NCBI RefSeq assembly: GCF_017639855.1
Contig: NZ_CP072115.1
Coordinates: 744,001 to 808,000, forward strand
Length of the DNA stretch: 64,000 nucleotides
Direction: 5' to 3'
Source: Streptococcus sp. zg-86
GTDB taxonomy: Bacteria; Bacillota; Bacilli; Lactobacillales; Streptococcaceae
Both the position numbers and the translations under genes were made by a program. Below are positions 51,178 through 60,280 of this stretch, in pieces (position 1 is the first letter of the stretch; every line of letters begins with the position of its first letter). The notes under the pieces were generated by a model. It had not been told where the DNA came from. It saw only the letters and a program-made list of their open reading frames with translations, and did no database searches.

Positions 51178-51232
51178 GACGAAAATGAATAAGAGCAACA
51201 TCAGATAGGGGATCCTATTGCTTAGTACATCA

Positions 51233-53155
51233 CTACGTAGTGAAATAATCTAGTAGTAACTCAAAAGAAGGTCTCTTTATCAAGTTTGCTTGTGCCTTTT
51301 CAGAATTAATAAAATCAAGAATTTTGTCATAAATATCTTGAATGTTTTCTGAATCCTCTGGTTTTATTGCAAAAAGAAATACAAATTTTATATTTTTTGA
51401 ATCCCATGTAATGCCCTTCGGTGCAATAACGGGAAAGATATTACTGGTAATAACACTATCGCCAAGGGGATGAGGAATTGCAATTGTATCTCCTATAATG
51501 GTAGAAGAAATTTTTTCACGTTCATAAATCTCAGACAGAAAGTGTGTGGTAACCAAGTGTTGTTCTAGTAAAATGTGATGTAATTGTTCTAGAACTTCCT
51601 CTTTGGAACTTTTCGTTTTGAGATGTAAAAAACGTTCTTTTGCAAATAGGGTAGTAGGTTGCGTAGATTTACTAATAATTAGCACCTTATCTTCTATTTG
51701 TTGCATTGCAGTTTCCAAATCATTAATATCAATAAATAATATATTTTTATGTAATTGTTTAATTGGTACAGTTGATACTACTATATCAAACGAAGAAGGA
51801 TCTTGCTCATTTTGAAAATTCATATAAGAAAACTTATATATTTTTGTAAAAGTATTAGGAAATTTACGTTTGATTTTGGACTCAATAATGGAGCTAAATG
51901 TTTTTCCACTTCCGCAGATGATAGCGAGTGAGAGTAATTTCTGAGTTTTCTCAGCATACCGTTCCATAGCATTAGCTAGATGGAGGGCAATATATGAAAT
52001 TTCATCTTCTGAAAAATGAACCTTGTATTTCTTTATGATGACCTGGCTACAGTTTATTGCTAACTCAAAGGCATAGGGGAAATTATTCTTGATTGTTTTC
52101 AGGATTGGATTAGACCGCTGTCCTGAGATGGTTTGAATATTGAGGAATAACTTGATGTGTTCAAGAAGGTTATTCTGTAGTTGATTGTCTAGATACCAAT
52201 CTGAGTTAGTGAGCTCTTTTAGTGTTTGAGAAATAAGTGAAACAATGTTCTTGGCTAAGAATTGATTTTCATCAGTAGATTGATTATCAATGAGATGGGG
52301 AAAATTTTCAGCAACAGAAAATTCAATATATTGTTGTTCTTCAGAAGATATCTTCAAAGAAAAGAGCTGTTCAATATGATGGATAAACTCCCGAATAATG
52401 AGTTGTGTGTCCCTATTGAGCTGAATATGTTGATGAAATTCAATAATGCTATGACCGTATTTTATACGACTAATGGATAACAGTAATCTTGTAAATAAAT
52501 TTCGATAAAAGTAATCTGAACTTGATTGGATGAATTGACTAAAAAATTGTTGAAAGACAGTAGAAAATACATCATAGTCTATATTCATGCAAATATCTCG
52601 TTCAATCTGCGAGGTACCAATGATATATTCTGAGATATTTTCTTTCAAAATGAGGTTAATAATGGCAGTTCTCTTGTCTTGTTCTAATCCAGTAAGTATG
52701 TATCCTAGATTACTTTTATTAACAATTTTTAGGTGATAAGGACTGATGGACTGTTTTAATGATCGAAAGTCATTATATAAAGTATTTTGACTGACGAATA
52801 GTATGGATTGGAGATAATCTTGACTAATATAATCTTCAGAGGTTAAAAAGATACGGATGAGGTACCGTAGCCTAGAGTCAGATGTTGTGAAGAGAAAAGT
52901 ACCGCTATCTTGATTTTTCCAAAATGATTCAAATGCCTCTTTGTCAGTATATTCAATAATATACCCCTCCTTTCGGATTAATGTGATAGTAGCGCCTTGT
53001 TCAACTATGTAATCATTGATCATATGGATGTCTGAGCGGATTGTTCTATCAGAGACATTACAATAGGAGCTGAGTTCATCAATAGGAATTGGTTTATTTT
53101 TTTCTATTAATAAGTTCAATATATTGTCGAGTCTTTGAAAGTCAAAAATAGGCAT
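51233..53155 (-). CDS. PRD-containing PTS-regulated transcription activator (BglG/MtlR type)
   Basis: A 640-residue regulator: N-terminal winged HTH (DNILNLLIEKNKPIPIDELS, then VSDRTIRSDIHMIND), a second helical DNA-binding/Mga-like part, two PRD domains (about 170-400) phosphorylated by HPr or EIIB, an EIIB-like domain with SLAIICGSGKTFSSI, and a C-terminal EIIA-like domain with the phospho-site TIAIPHPLGD. The layout is that of MtlR/ManR activators rather than pure antiterminators. It is divergent from the EIIABC genes at 53353, its likely target. GGAGAG precedes the ATG. Confidence 0.9.
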   Translation of the reverse strand: MPIFDFQRLDNILNLLIEKNKPIPIDELSSYCNVSDRTIRSDIHMINDYIVEQGATITLIRKEGYIIEYTDKEAFESFWKNQDSGTFLFTTSDSRLRYLIRIFLTSEDYISQDYLQSILFVSQNTLYNDFRSLKQSISPYHLKIVNKSNLGYILTGLEQDKRTAIINLILKENISEYIIGTSQIERDICMNIDYDVFSTVFQQFFSQFIQSSSDYFYRNLFTRLLLSISRIKYGHSIIEFHQHIQLNRDTQLIIREFIHHIEQLFSLKISSEEQQYIEFSVAENFPHLIDNQSTDENQFLAKNIVSLISQTLKELTNSDWYLDNQLQNNLLEHIKLFLNIQTISGQRSNPILKTIKNNFPYAFELAINCSQVIIKKYKVHFSEDEISYIALHLANAMERYAEKTQKLLSLAIICGSGKTFSSIIESKIKRKFPNTFTKIYKFSYMNFQNEQDPSSFDIVVSTVPIKQLHKNILFIDINDLETAMQQIEDKVLIISKSTQPTTLFAKERFLHLKTKSSKEEVLEQLHHILLEQHLVTTHFLSEIYEREKISSTIIGDTIAIPHPLGDSVITSNIFPVIAPKGITWDSKNIKFVFLFAIKPEDSENIQDIYDKILDFINSEKAQANLIKRPSFELLLDYFTT

Positions 53156-53240
53156 GCGTCTCTCCTTGAATTTGATACTATTTCTATTTTAGCATAAAAT
53201 AGGAAGTTAAAATTTTATCGTTTTTCCAAAAAGAGATTGA

Positions 53241-53268
53241 AAAATCTAAAGTATATTTTTTAGATTTT
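53241..53268. promoter_or_regulatory. Inverted repeat in the divergent PTS control region
   Basis: AAAATCTAAA (53241-53250) and TTTAGATTTT (53259-53268), separated by 8 bases, between the divergent regulator and EIIA genes and just upstream of the EIIA promoter. Candidate operator of the regulator at 51233. Confidence 0.45.
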
Positions 53269-53295
53269 CCGAAAGAAAGTTGGAAAATGGTATTA

Positions 53296-53324
53296 GTGAC
53301 AGTGGTAGTCATTCGTGTTATCAT
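53296..53324 (+). promoter_or_regulatory. Promoter of the mannoside PTS operon
   Basis: GTGACA (53296-53301), 17 bases, TATCAT (53319-53324) with TGT directly upstream. A half-match to a CcpA cre box (TGTAAACG) follows at about 53330. Confidence 0.55.
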
Positions 53325-53352
53325 GAAAATGTAAACGAAAGGAAGAGTAAAT

Positions 53353-53808
53353 ATGGAATTTAATCGAGACAATATTTTTATCAATGTAAATGTAAAAGAC
53401 AAGATTGAATTATTTAACTATATTGCAAACTCCGCCAAAGAAGAAGAAATCATAGATGAAGCTTCATGGCTGGTAGAAGCATTTATAGAAAGAGAAAATG
53501 AAGTCTCAACAGGTTTGCAGGATTCTTTTGCGATTCCACATGCCAAGTCGAACTTTATAAAAAGGCCAGCTATTTTCTTTTTGAAATTACAGCAACCAAT
53601 TGCATGGGAAACATTTGATGATCAAGCCGTTTCAAATGTTTTTGCTTTGCTAGTACCTAGTCAGTTTGAAGGAACAACGCACTTAGAAATGATTAGTAGG
53701 ATTGCGACTTCTCTTCTTGAAGAAGACTTTGTAAATCGTGTCAAAAACTCATCTAATATTGATGAGCTTCAAAAAATTATCTCAAAAGTAATGGAAGGAG
53801 AACAATGA
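53353..53808 (+). CDS. PTS fructose/mannitol-family EIIA
   Basis: A 151-residue phosphocarrier with the active H63 in SFAIPHAKSNF and the family start FNRDNIFINVNVKDK. It takes phosphate from HPr and passes it to the separate EIIB encoded next. The gene ends one base before the EIIB start. With EIIB, EIIC and the GH38 alpha-mannosidase it forms an operon for uptake and hydrolysis of a mannose-containing glycoside. Confidence 0.92.
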   Translation: MEFNRDNIFINVNVKDKIELFNYIANSAKEEEIIDEASWLVEAFIERENEVSTGLQDSFAIPHAKSNFIKRPAIFFLKLQQPIAWETFDDQAVSNVFALLVPSQFEGTTHLEMISRIATSLLEEDFVNRVKNSSNIDELQKIISKVMEGEQ

Positions 53809-53809
53809 G

Positions 53810-54127
53810 ATGAAGATAGTAGGAATTACATCCTGTCCTGCAGGACTAGCGCACACTCCAATGGCAGCAAAGGCTCTTGAAAAAGCTGGACCTAAGCTAG
53901 GGTACGAAGTCAGAATTGAGCAACAAGGTTCAATGGGGCAAGTTAATCAATTGACAGCACAAGAAATTGCAGCCGCAGATTTTGTCTTACTTGCCACGGA
54001 TCAAAAAATTGTAGGACAAGAACGTTTTGAAGGGAAAAAGCAAATCCGAGTTAATATTGCTACTTGTATAAAGGCTCCGGAAGCTGTCCTGACGAAATGT
54101 GTTGATGCTATTAAAAAATCAAAATGA
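53810..54127 (+). CDS. PTS fructose-family EIIB
   Basis: A 105-residue EIIB with the phospho-cysteine C9 in GITSCPAGLAHTPMAA, typical of the fructose family, and GSMGQVNQLT in the following loop. It phosphorylates the incoming sugar together with EIIC. The ATG overlaps the EIIA stop region (one-base gap), so the genes are coupled. Confidence 0.93.
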   Translation: MKIVGITSCPAGLAHTPMAAKALEKAGPKLGYEVRIEQQGSMGQVNQLTAQEIAAADFVLLATDQKIVGQERFEGKKQIRVNIATCIKAPEAVLTKCVDAIKKSK

Positions 54128-54145
54128 TAAAGAAGGAGTATAGAG

Positions 54146-55240
54146 ATGAAAAAATTTTTAAACACTGCCAAAGGTCATTTAATGACTGGTATTAGTTATG
54201 CTCTCCCAATGATTATTGGAGCTTCATTAGTCGTTGCAATTCCTAAAATGATTGCATTGGCTATGGGAATTACAAGTCTAGATCCATTTGCTGAGACCGC
54301 AGGGATTGAACATTATTTGTATCAAATTGAACAGGTTGGTTGGACTGGTATCGGTCTGATTAATACGGTACTTGCAGGTTTTATTGCTTACTCAATCGCA
54401 GATAAACCAGCACTCGGTGCAGGATTGATTGGAGGAGCAATTGCTTCGAAAACGAACGCAGGTTTTCTAGGAGCTATGATTGCAGGTTTTGTTGCAGGAT
54501 ATGTCGTAGCTTGGTGTAAGAATAATGTTAGAGTTTCAGAAAAATATACTGGAATGCTACCGTTAATTGTATTTCCACTATTTGCTACCATGTCTGTAGC
54601 TCTTGTAATGGGAGTTATTTTAGCAGGGCCATTGGGGGCTATCAATACCGGATTGGTCGAGTGGATCAAAAATATGATTGAAAATGATGTCAATAAAGTG
54701 GTACTTGCATTGATTATGGGAGCCATGATTGGTTCCGATTTAGGTGGACCAATTAATAAAGCATCTTGGCTAGCAGGTAATGTATTACTTGCAGAAGGAA
54801 TTTATCTACCAGCCATCATTGTCAATGTAGCAATTTGTGCGGTACCGATGGGATATGCACTAGCTTCTCTTTTCCATAAAACTAAAATGAGTTCAGAGTT
54901 ATTGGATGCCAGTCGGAATAATTATGTGATGGGCTTCATTGGAATTACAGAAGGAGCAATTCCGTTTACAATGGTGAGTCCTTTGAAATTAGTGCCAATT
55001 AATATGATTGGAGGAGCGATAGCATCTGCAATAGGAATCGTGTTAGGGATGTACGACAAGATGCCTCCTGTTGGTGGAGTCTACGGTTTCTTCACAGTTG
55101 GAAATGGATGGGCTTACCTAGTAGGATTATTTGCTGGTGCAACATTTATTGGATTTGTAGCACCAATCTTAGTAAACTTCAAAGAAACAGCTTCAACAGA
55201 AGATATCAGCACGGATGATATTGAAATTAGTTTTGAATAA
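54146..55240 (+). CDS. PTS fructose-family EIIC
   Basis: A 364-residue membrane permease with about nine to ten hydrophobic segments, starting with HLMTGISYALPMIIGASLVVA and containing the substrate-site motifs DLGGPINKAS and GITEGAIPF of fructose-family EIIC. It follows EIIB by 18 bases with AAGGAG. A hairpin between it and the mannosidase gene (55299-55330) may lower expression of the latter. Confidence 0.93.
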   Translation: MKKFLNTAKGHLMTGISYALPMIIGASLVVAIPKMIALAMGITSLDPFAETAGIEHYLYQIEQVGWTGIGLINTVLAGFIAYSIADKPALGAGLIGGAIASKTNAGFLGAMIAGFVAGYVVAWCKNNVRVSEKYTGMLPLIVFPLFATMSVALVMGVILAGPLGAINTGLVEWIKNMIENDVNKVVLALIMGAMIGSDLGGPINKASWLAGNVLLAEGIYLPAIIVNVAICAVPMGYALASLFHKTKMSSELLDASRNNYVMGFIGITEGAIPFTMVSPLKLVPINMIGGAIASAIGIVLGMYDKMPPVGGVYGFFTVGNGWAYLVGLFAGATFIGFVAPILVNFKETASTEDISTDDIEISFE

Positions 55241-55298
55241 TTCATTGCTGTACGAATTGATCGATTTGTGAGTCAAATTTATAAAAATATAAGTATTG

Positions 55299-55330
55299 AG
55301 GAGTTGGGTATAATTGCTCAACTCCTTTTA
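55299..55330 (+). terminator. Hairpin between EIIC and the mannosidase gene
   Basis: AGGAGTTG and CAACTCCT arms with a 12-base loop, then TTTAT. It lies inside the operon just before the mannosidase ribosome binding site, so it may act as partial terminator or mRNA stabiliser. Confidence 0.6.
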
Positions 55331-55347
55331 TAAGAAAGGATAATCAG

Positions 55348-58017
55348 ATGATAAAAACAGTTCACGTTGTACCTCATTCACATTGGGATAGAGAATGGTA
55401 TTTTACTACAAGTCGTTCAAAAATTTATCTCATGCATAATTTGAAGAAAATCATTGATTTGTTGCAAGAAAATAGTGGTTTTGAGGTTTATACGCTCGAC
55501 GGGCAACTCTCCTTATTGGATGATTATTTGGCGTGGCGTCCAGAAGATCGTACCATAATAGAGCAATTGGTAAAGGAAAAGAAATTAATCATTGGTCCTT
55601 GGTATACTCAAACGGATCAAATGGTTATATCAGGAGAAAGTATTGTACGGAATATGCTGTATGGTATGAATATGTCGAAAAAGTTTGGACCATATATGAA
55701 CCTTGGATATGTGCCTGATTCTTTTGGTCAATCTGCAGCAATGCCGCAAATTTATAAGGAATTTGGTATTGAGGACACATTATTTTGGCGTGGTGTTAGT
55801 GATGATGATGTAAAGCAATCAGAATTTAGATGGCGTGGTGAGGATGGTTCAGTTGTCAATGCTTATCAGATACCAGCAGGTTATTACATTGGGGGAGATA
55901 TTCCAGAAGATGAAGAAAGACTAAAAAACTATCTCCATAAAGATCCTTATAAAACAATCTGGTCAAGAAGCAGTACGAACCAAGTGCTTTTTCCAAATGG
56001 ATTTGATCAGGCACCAGCACGCGAAAATATTTCTGAATTAGTTGATCGAATGAAGACAATTTATGAAGGTGAATTCGAATTTAAATTATCCACATATGTA
56101 GATTATATTGAATCAGTAAAAGAACAACACCCAGAACTTGAAGAAATAGCTGGTGAACTTTTGAATGGAAAATTGATGAGAATACATAAATCAATCTTTT
56201 CATCACGCTCTGACTTGAAAAAGTTAAATACCCAAGTACAAAACTATCTAGTGAATGTTTTAGAGCCACTATTATCGTTGTCACAATCTCTAGGTTTTGA
56301 CTATCCAGTTGAAGTAGTGAAAGAAATCTGGAAGCTGATGTTTGAAAATGCAGCTCATGATTCAATTGGATCATGTGTCTCAGATACGACAAATGAAGAT
56401 GTTTATCTTCGCTATAAACAGGCTCGTGATTTAGCAGAAAATTTGGCAGAATTAAAAATGCGTGAGATAGTCATGCATCTAAATACGAACCAAGAAATTA
56501 CAGCCACTGTATTTAATGTTTCTGGTCGCCCTAAAAGTGGTGTGGTAGAGGCTGAATTTTATGTTCCTCAACTTGATTTTGCAATCAAAGACGAAGAAGG
56601 CAATCAGTATTACTATACCATTACTTCTGCAGAAGATCAGACAAATTATATTCTTGGACAGGGAAATGTACTAGACTCGACGAAAGAAGTCTATCGCCCT
56701 CAACAAGTATATAAAGTAGCTATTGCCATTCAATTTGAGAATCTTCCAGCATTCGGCTATAAGAATTTTTATCTTGATTTGGAAGCAAATACTCATAGAG
56801 TTCAGAGCATTTCAACGAAACAATCTATTGAAAATGAATTTTATATCATAACGGTCAATGAGAATCATACCTTGGATATCCTTGATAAAGTAACGGGTCG
56901 TTTATACAAAAATCAAGCTGTTCTTGAAGAAAATGGAGATGATGGAGATTCATTTAACTATTCTCCACCGAGAAAAGATTTGATTGTTCGTTCATCTGAA
57001 TTTGTTCCAAAAGTTGAAGTTACCACTTCTGAAATTCTGAGCGAACTTTCCTTATCCTATTTATTTAAAGTCCCTCAAAATTTAGAAAAAAGAGCAAAGG
57101 GTGTCTGTGATACTGATTTACCGATAGTACTGAAAGTGTCATTGAAGGCAGATTCTCCGATGATTGAGTATGTCCTTCAAGTTGATAATCGCTTTGTGGA
57201 CAGTCATCGTGTATGTATTCGATTCAATAGTGAGATTGCTTCTCAATTTTCGAAAGCAGATCATCAGTTTGGCAGTATTCGACGTCCTGTTGTTCGAGAT
57301 GAGATGGCACTATGGCAATTAGAACCTGAAAAATGGAATGAAGTTCCTATTGCGATTGAGACATGTCAGTCATTTGTTACATTGGACAATAGTGAACGAG
57401 GAGTAGCAGTTATTCCTAAAGGAGTCCGCGAGTATGAAATAGTAGGAGAACGTTATGATACTATTCGCTTGACTCTATTTAGAACCTATGGGTTTATGGG
57501 ACGTGAGAATTTAGTTTATCGTCCTGGTCGTGCTTCTGGTGAAACAGTTATCGCAACACCGGATGCTCAATGTCATAAGCATATGGAATTTGAATTTGCA
57601 GTGGTATATTATCAAGGAGATATGAATTCCTATGGCTTAGCTGCTAAGGTTAGTGATTATTTAAAAGTCCCCCAGGTTTATCAGTACTCAGATTATTTGA
57701 ATACTCGTTTACGTTTTACGCAATTTCCTGTGAAGAAGTATTTAGCAGTTGAGCATTCTTTGTTTCAGTTAAAAGGTACGGCACTTTTGAGTGTTGTTAA
57801 AAAAGCAGAGGAAAGACCTGGCTATATTATCAGAGTTTATAATGGCGATTATAAACAGATGAGTCAGCTAGATATCGAGTTTGTTCAAAAACCTACGGTA
57901 TTAGAAATTGTAAATTTAAAGGAGGATAAAAAGGAAGAGATTATTCTAACTGATACTACTCTAAGATTACCTGCTTTGGCACATAACAAATTCATCACAC
58001 TATACGTTGAGTTTTAA
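55348..58017 (+). CDS. GH38 alpha-mannosidase (MngB-like)
   Basis: An 889-residue cytosolic glycosidase without signal peptide. The GH38 catalytic domain carries the zinc ligands in HSHWDREW (H10, D14), the nucleophile D124 in GYVPDSFGQSAAMPQ, and the distal ligand in NAAHDSIGSC. The C-terminal half has the beta-sandwich domains of the family. Being next to a fructose-family PTS, it probably hydrolyses a mannoside imported as a phosphate, as in the E. coli mannosylglycerate system mngA-mngB; alpha-mannosides from host N-glycans are an alternative (streptococcal GH38 enzymes act on these). GAAAGGA precedes the ATG. Confidence 0.92.
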   Translation: MIKTVHVVPHSHWDREWYFTTSRSKIYLMHNLKKIIDLLQENSGFEVYTLDGQLSLLDDYLAWRPEDRTIIEQLVKEKKLIIGPWYTQTDQMVISGESIVRNMLYGMNMSKKFGPYMNLGYVPDSFGQSAAMPQIYKEFGIEDTLFWRGVSDDDVKQSEFRWRGEDGSVVNAYQIPAGYYIGGDIPEDEERLKNYLHKDPYKTIWSRSSTNQVLFPNGFDQAPARENISELVDRMKTIYEGEFEFKLSTYVDYIESVKEQHPELEEIAGELLNGKLMRIHKSIFSSRSDLKKLNTQVQNYLVNVLEPLLSLSQSLGFDYPVEVVKEIWKLMFENAAHDSIGSCVSDTTNEDVYLRYKQARDLAENLAELKMREIVMHLNTNQEITATVFNVSGRPKSGVVEAEFYVPQLDFAIKDEEGNQYYYTITSAEDQTNYILGQGNVLDSTKEVYRPQQVYKVAIAIQFENLPAFGYKNFYLDLEANTHRVQSISTKQSIENEFYIITVNENHTLDILDKVTGRLYKNQAVLEENGDDGDSFNYSPPRKDLIVRSSEFVPKVEVTTSEILSELSLSYLFKVPQNLEKRAKGVCDTDLPIVLKVSLKADSPMIEYVLQVDNRFVDSHRVCIRFNSEIASQFSKADHQFGSIRRPVVRDEMALWQLEPEKWNEVPIAIETCQSFVTLDNSERGVAVIPKGVREYEIVGERYDTIRLTLFRTYGFMGRENLVYRPGRASGETVIATPDAQCHKHMEFEFAVVYYQGDMNSYGLAAKVSDYLKVPQVYQYSDYLNTRLRFTQFPVKKYLAVEHSLFQLKGTALLSVVKKAEERPGYIIRVYNGDYKQMSQLDIEFVQKPTVLEIVNLKEDKKEEIILTDTTLRLPALAHNKFITLYVEF

Positions 58018-58116
58018 TCAATGAATAGTGTGATGCCCGAATTGGAAACACGTGAAGTATTAGCATGGGTGATGCTTTAATAAGGTAATTTGTTTTATAC
58101 AAATTTTCAGTATATA

Positions 58117-58148
58117 GAAAGAGAGATGAGTGGTTTTCTCTCTTTTTC
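58117..58148 (+). terminator. Terminator of the mannoside operon
   Basis: AAAGAGAGA and TCTCTCTTT arms followed by T residues. Confidence 0.75.
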
Positions 58149-58234
58149 TCTTTACATAGTCAAAATAAATAGGATTGATAGGAAACTTCATCACAATCTT
58201 CTACATTTTGAAAATAAGCATTTGTGATGAATAG

Positions 58235-58264
58235 AAAAATAAAGCGCTTTATTTTTGTTAGAAT
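58235..58264 (+). promoter_or_regulatory. cre-like palindrome and extended -10 before the second PRD regulator
   Basis: A perfect 22-base palindrome centred on AAAGCGCTTT (58235-58256) resembles a CcpA catabolite-control site core. It directly adjoins TGTTAGAAT (58256-58264), an extended -10 about 21 bases before the ATG, so binding would block the promoter. Confidence 0.5.
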
Positions 58265-58285
58265 AAAGTCAGGAAGGAGGAGGTT

Positions 58286-60271
58286 ATGTATAACGTATTA
58301 GAATCAAGACTGATAAATTCTTTATTAGATCAAGATAGCTCAGCTACGTTACTTGCTAAAGAATTGAATCTAAGCATGAAAGATTTCACAACAGCTGTCG
58401 AGCAGATTAATCTAAAATATCACCTTCCTCTTATCTATCGCCAACAAGATAAGGTTGCCATTAATCAGGAGATTTTAGAAAAACATTCACGTATCATCAA
58501 AATACTGAGTCAGTTAGACAATAGAATCTTTGACAGAAGCATTCGTAAGAAAATTATTCTCCTCATACTACTGATGAAAAAGGAATACCTACCTGTTGAA
58601 GTGTTTATCGCTGCCAATCAGGTTAGTAAAAATACAGTTATAGCGGATATTCGTGAATTAAAAGAAGAATGTTCAGCAAAGAGTATTAACATTTCGTATA
58701 ATCGTAGAACTGGTTACTTTATATCAGGAGATGAATTGCATTTACGGAGTTTATTGGTTTCGTCACTAATGGATGTTCTTGAATTAAATAACAGTGTACT
58801 CATATTATATCGAACTGGATTATTTGATTTTACGTCTGTTCAGTTTTTACGGACAAAATTAGAGATTTTGGAAGGAAAAATGAACATTTCTTTTGCAGAT
58901 GATTTAATTCGCAAACTACCATATACTCTTTTTTCTATTATTAAACGTATTAAACAATTTCAAGTTGATTTAAAGGAGTTTCATGATTTAAAGGGAACAA
59001 AAGAGTTTATTACAGTCAAAGATTTGTTTTGGGAATTCGACTTTTTGAAAGAACGTGATTTACTCTATTTAACGTTTTTAGTCATGTCTTCGAATGTGAT
59101 TGTGGCTACTCAATATGATTCGGAATTAGAATGTTTATTAAATAGATGTACAGATCAATTTATTCAAGCTATTGAAAAAAATCTAGTGATTCAATTTAGA
59201 GATGATACAAAGATAAAAGAAGATTTAATAGCCCATTTAAGACCTGCTATATTTCGAGTGAAATTGGGTCTCCACGTCATCAATGCTATAGCAGATGTAT
59301 TCATAGAGGAATATTGGTACTTCTATGAAGCAGTAGTGAATCATATTCATTTTTTAAGTCCGATTTTTGATCAACTCCCCTTATCTAAAGATGAGATTGT
59401 TCTCATCGCGATGATTGTAATGGGCAATGTGACACCAACTTCTAATGCCAAAACTCCTTTTACAGGTGCTGTTATTTGTAAGAATGGACGGGCTATTTCT
59501 CATCTGCTTGCGGATGTAATGAGTGATTGGTTTCCGAATATTCATATGAGTCACATAATGTCCAAGAGACAATTTGAATATGTGAAGCCAGAAGTAGATT
59601 TTATATTTACAACTATACCAATTCAATCTGCTATTCCGACCTTTATGATCCAGCCCTTTTTATCAGAAGATGAGAAAAAACAATTGATTCAGGATGTATT
59701 AGATACTATCCAAAAGGATCCAAATCTAAAAGCTAAGGAAGTTATTTTTTCAATCACCTCTTTGATACCTGAGGAGAGTAAAAATGATATTTTAGAAGCT
59801 TTAGAAGGTTTTTTTGGACAGTTAGCAGTACCTAAACAGGAAAAAAATTCGATTTTACACTCAGTTTCGCAAATTTCCATTCGAGAGGAAATGGAGTGGC
59901 AACAAGTTATTTATAGCAGTTACGAGGAAGTGTACAGTCGAGGTAGTATAACAGAAAATTATATTATGAAGTGCCAACAATCTTTCTACGAATCGTATAC
60001 AACACAAATTATTTCTAATGAGGTCTTGCTTCCTCATTCCCTACCAGAAAATGGTGTTTTGGAGCCGGATGTGCAGATTATTTTGTTGAGAAAACCTCTG
60101 ATTGCACCTAATCAGCAATCCTATCGAATGATTATTGCACTAGCACCGGGTTATGAAAATGAGCATGTACCATGGTTGGTAGAATTGAATAAAAAATTAA
60201 GAGTAGATACGAAGCGAGAGCAAATTTTTAATGCTCGGACTTCAGAAGAACTGTTTGAAAAAATAAAATGA
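58286..60271 (+). CDS. PRD-containing PTS-regulated transcription activator
   Basis: A 661-residue regulator of the same broad architecture as that at 51233 but divergent in sequence: N-terminal helical DNA-binding part (SATLLAKELNLSMKDFTTAV), a second HTH (VFIAANQVSKNTVIADIREL), PRD-like domains (about 180-390), an EIIB-like domain (FTGAVICKNGRAISHLLADV) and a C-terminal EIIA-like domain with the phospho-histidine in EVLLPHSLPENG. It is the first gene of the galactonate-type operon (10 bases before the aldolase), so it is autoregulated with its targets. GGAAGGAGGAGG is an unusually strong ribosome binding site. Confidence 0.87.
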   Translation: MYNVLESRLINSLLDQDSSATLLAKELNLSMKDFTTAVEQINLKYHLPLIYRQQDKVAINQEILEKHSRIIKILSQLDNRIFDRSIRKKIILLILLMKKEYLPVEVFIAANQVSKNTVIADIRELKEECSAKSINISYNRRTGYFISGDELHLRSLLVSSLMDVLELNNSVLILYRTGLFDFTSVQFLRTKLEILEGKMNISFADDLIRKLPYTLFSIIKRIKQFQVDLKEFHDLKGTKEFITVKDLFWEFDFLKERDLLYLTFLVMSSNVIVATQYDSELECLLNRCTDQFIQAIEKNLVIQFRDDTKIKEDLIAHLRPAIFRVKLGLHVINAIADVFIEEYWYFYEAVVNHIHFLSPIFDQLPLSKDEIVLIAMIVMGNVTPTSNAKTPFTGAVICKNGRAISHLLADVMSDWFPNIHMSHIMSKRQFEYVKPEVDFIFTTIPIQSAIPTFMIQPFLSEDEKKQLIQDVLDTIQKDPNLKAKEVIFSITSLIPEESKNDILEALEGFFGQLAVPKQEKNSILHSVSQISIREEMEWQQVIYSSYEEVYSRGSITENYIMKCQQSFYESYTTQIISNEVLLPHSLPENGVLEPDVQIILLRKPLIAPNQQSYRMIIALAPGYENEHVPWLVELNKKLRVDTKREQIFNARTSEELFEKIK

Positions 60272-60280
60272 GGTAAGAAG

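Larger units (their letters stand above)
50898..51232. other. Intergenic region between the RNase H gene and the PTS regulator
   Basis: 335 bases without a gene. It contains two terminators (51047-51077 and 51140-51177) and a 17-base sequence (51028-51044, TAACTCAAAAGAAGGTC) that is repeated inside the 3' end of the regulator gene (51257-51273). Confidence 0.6.
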
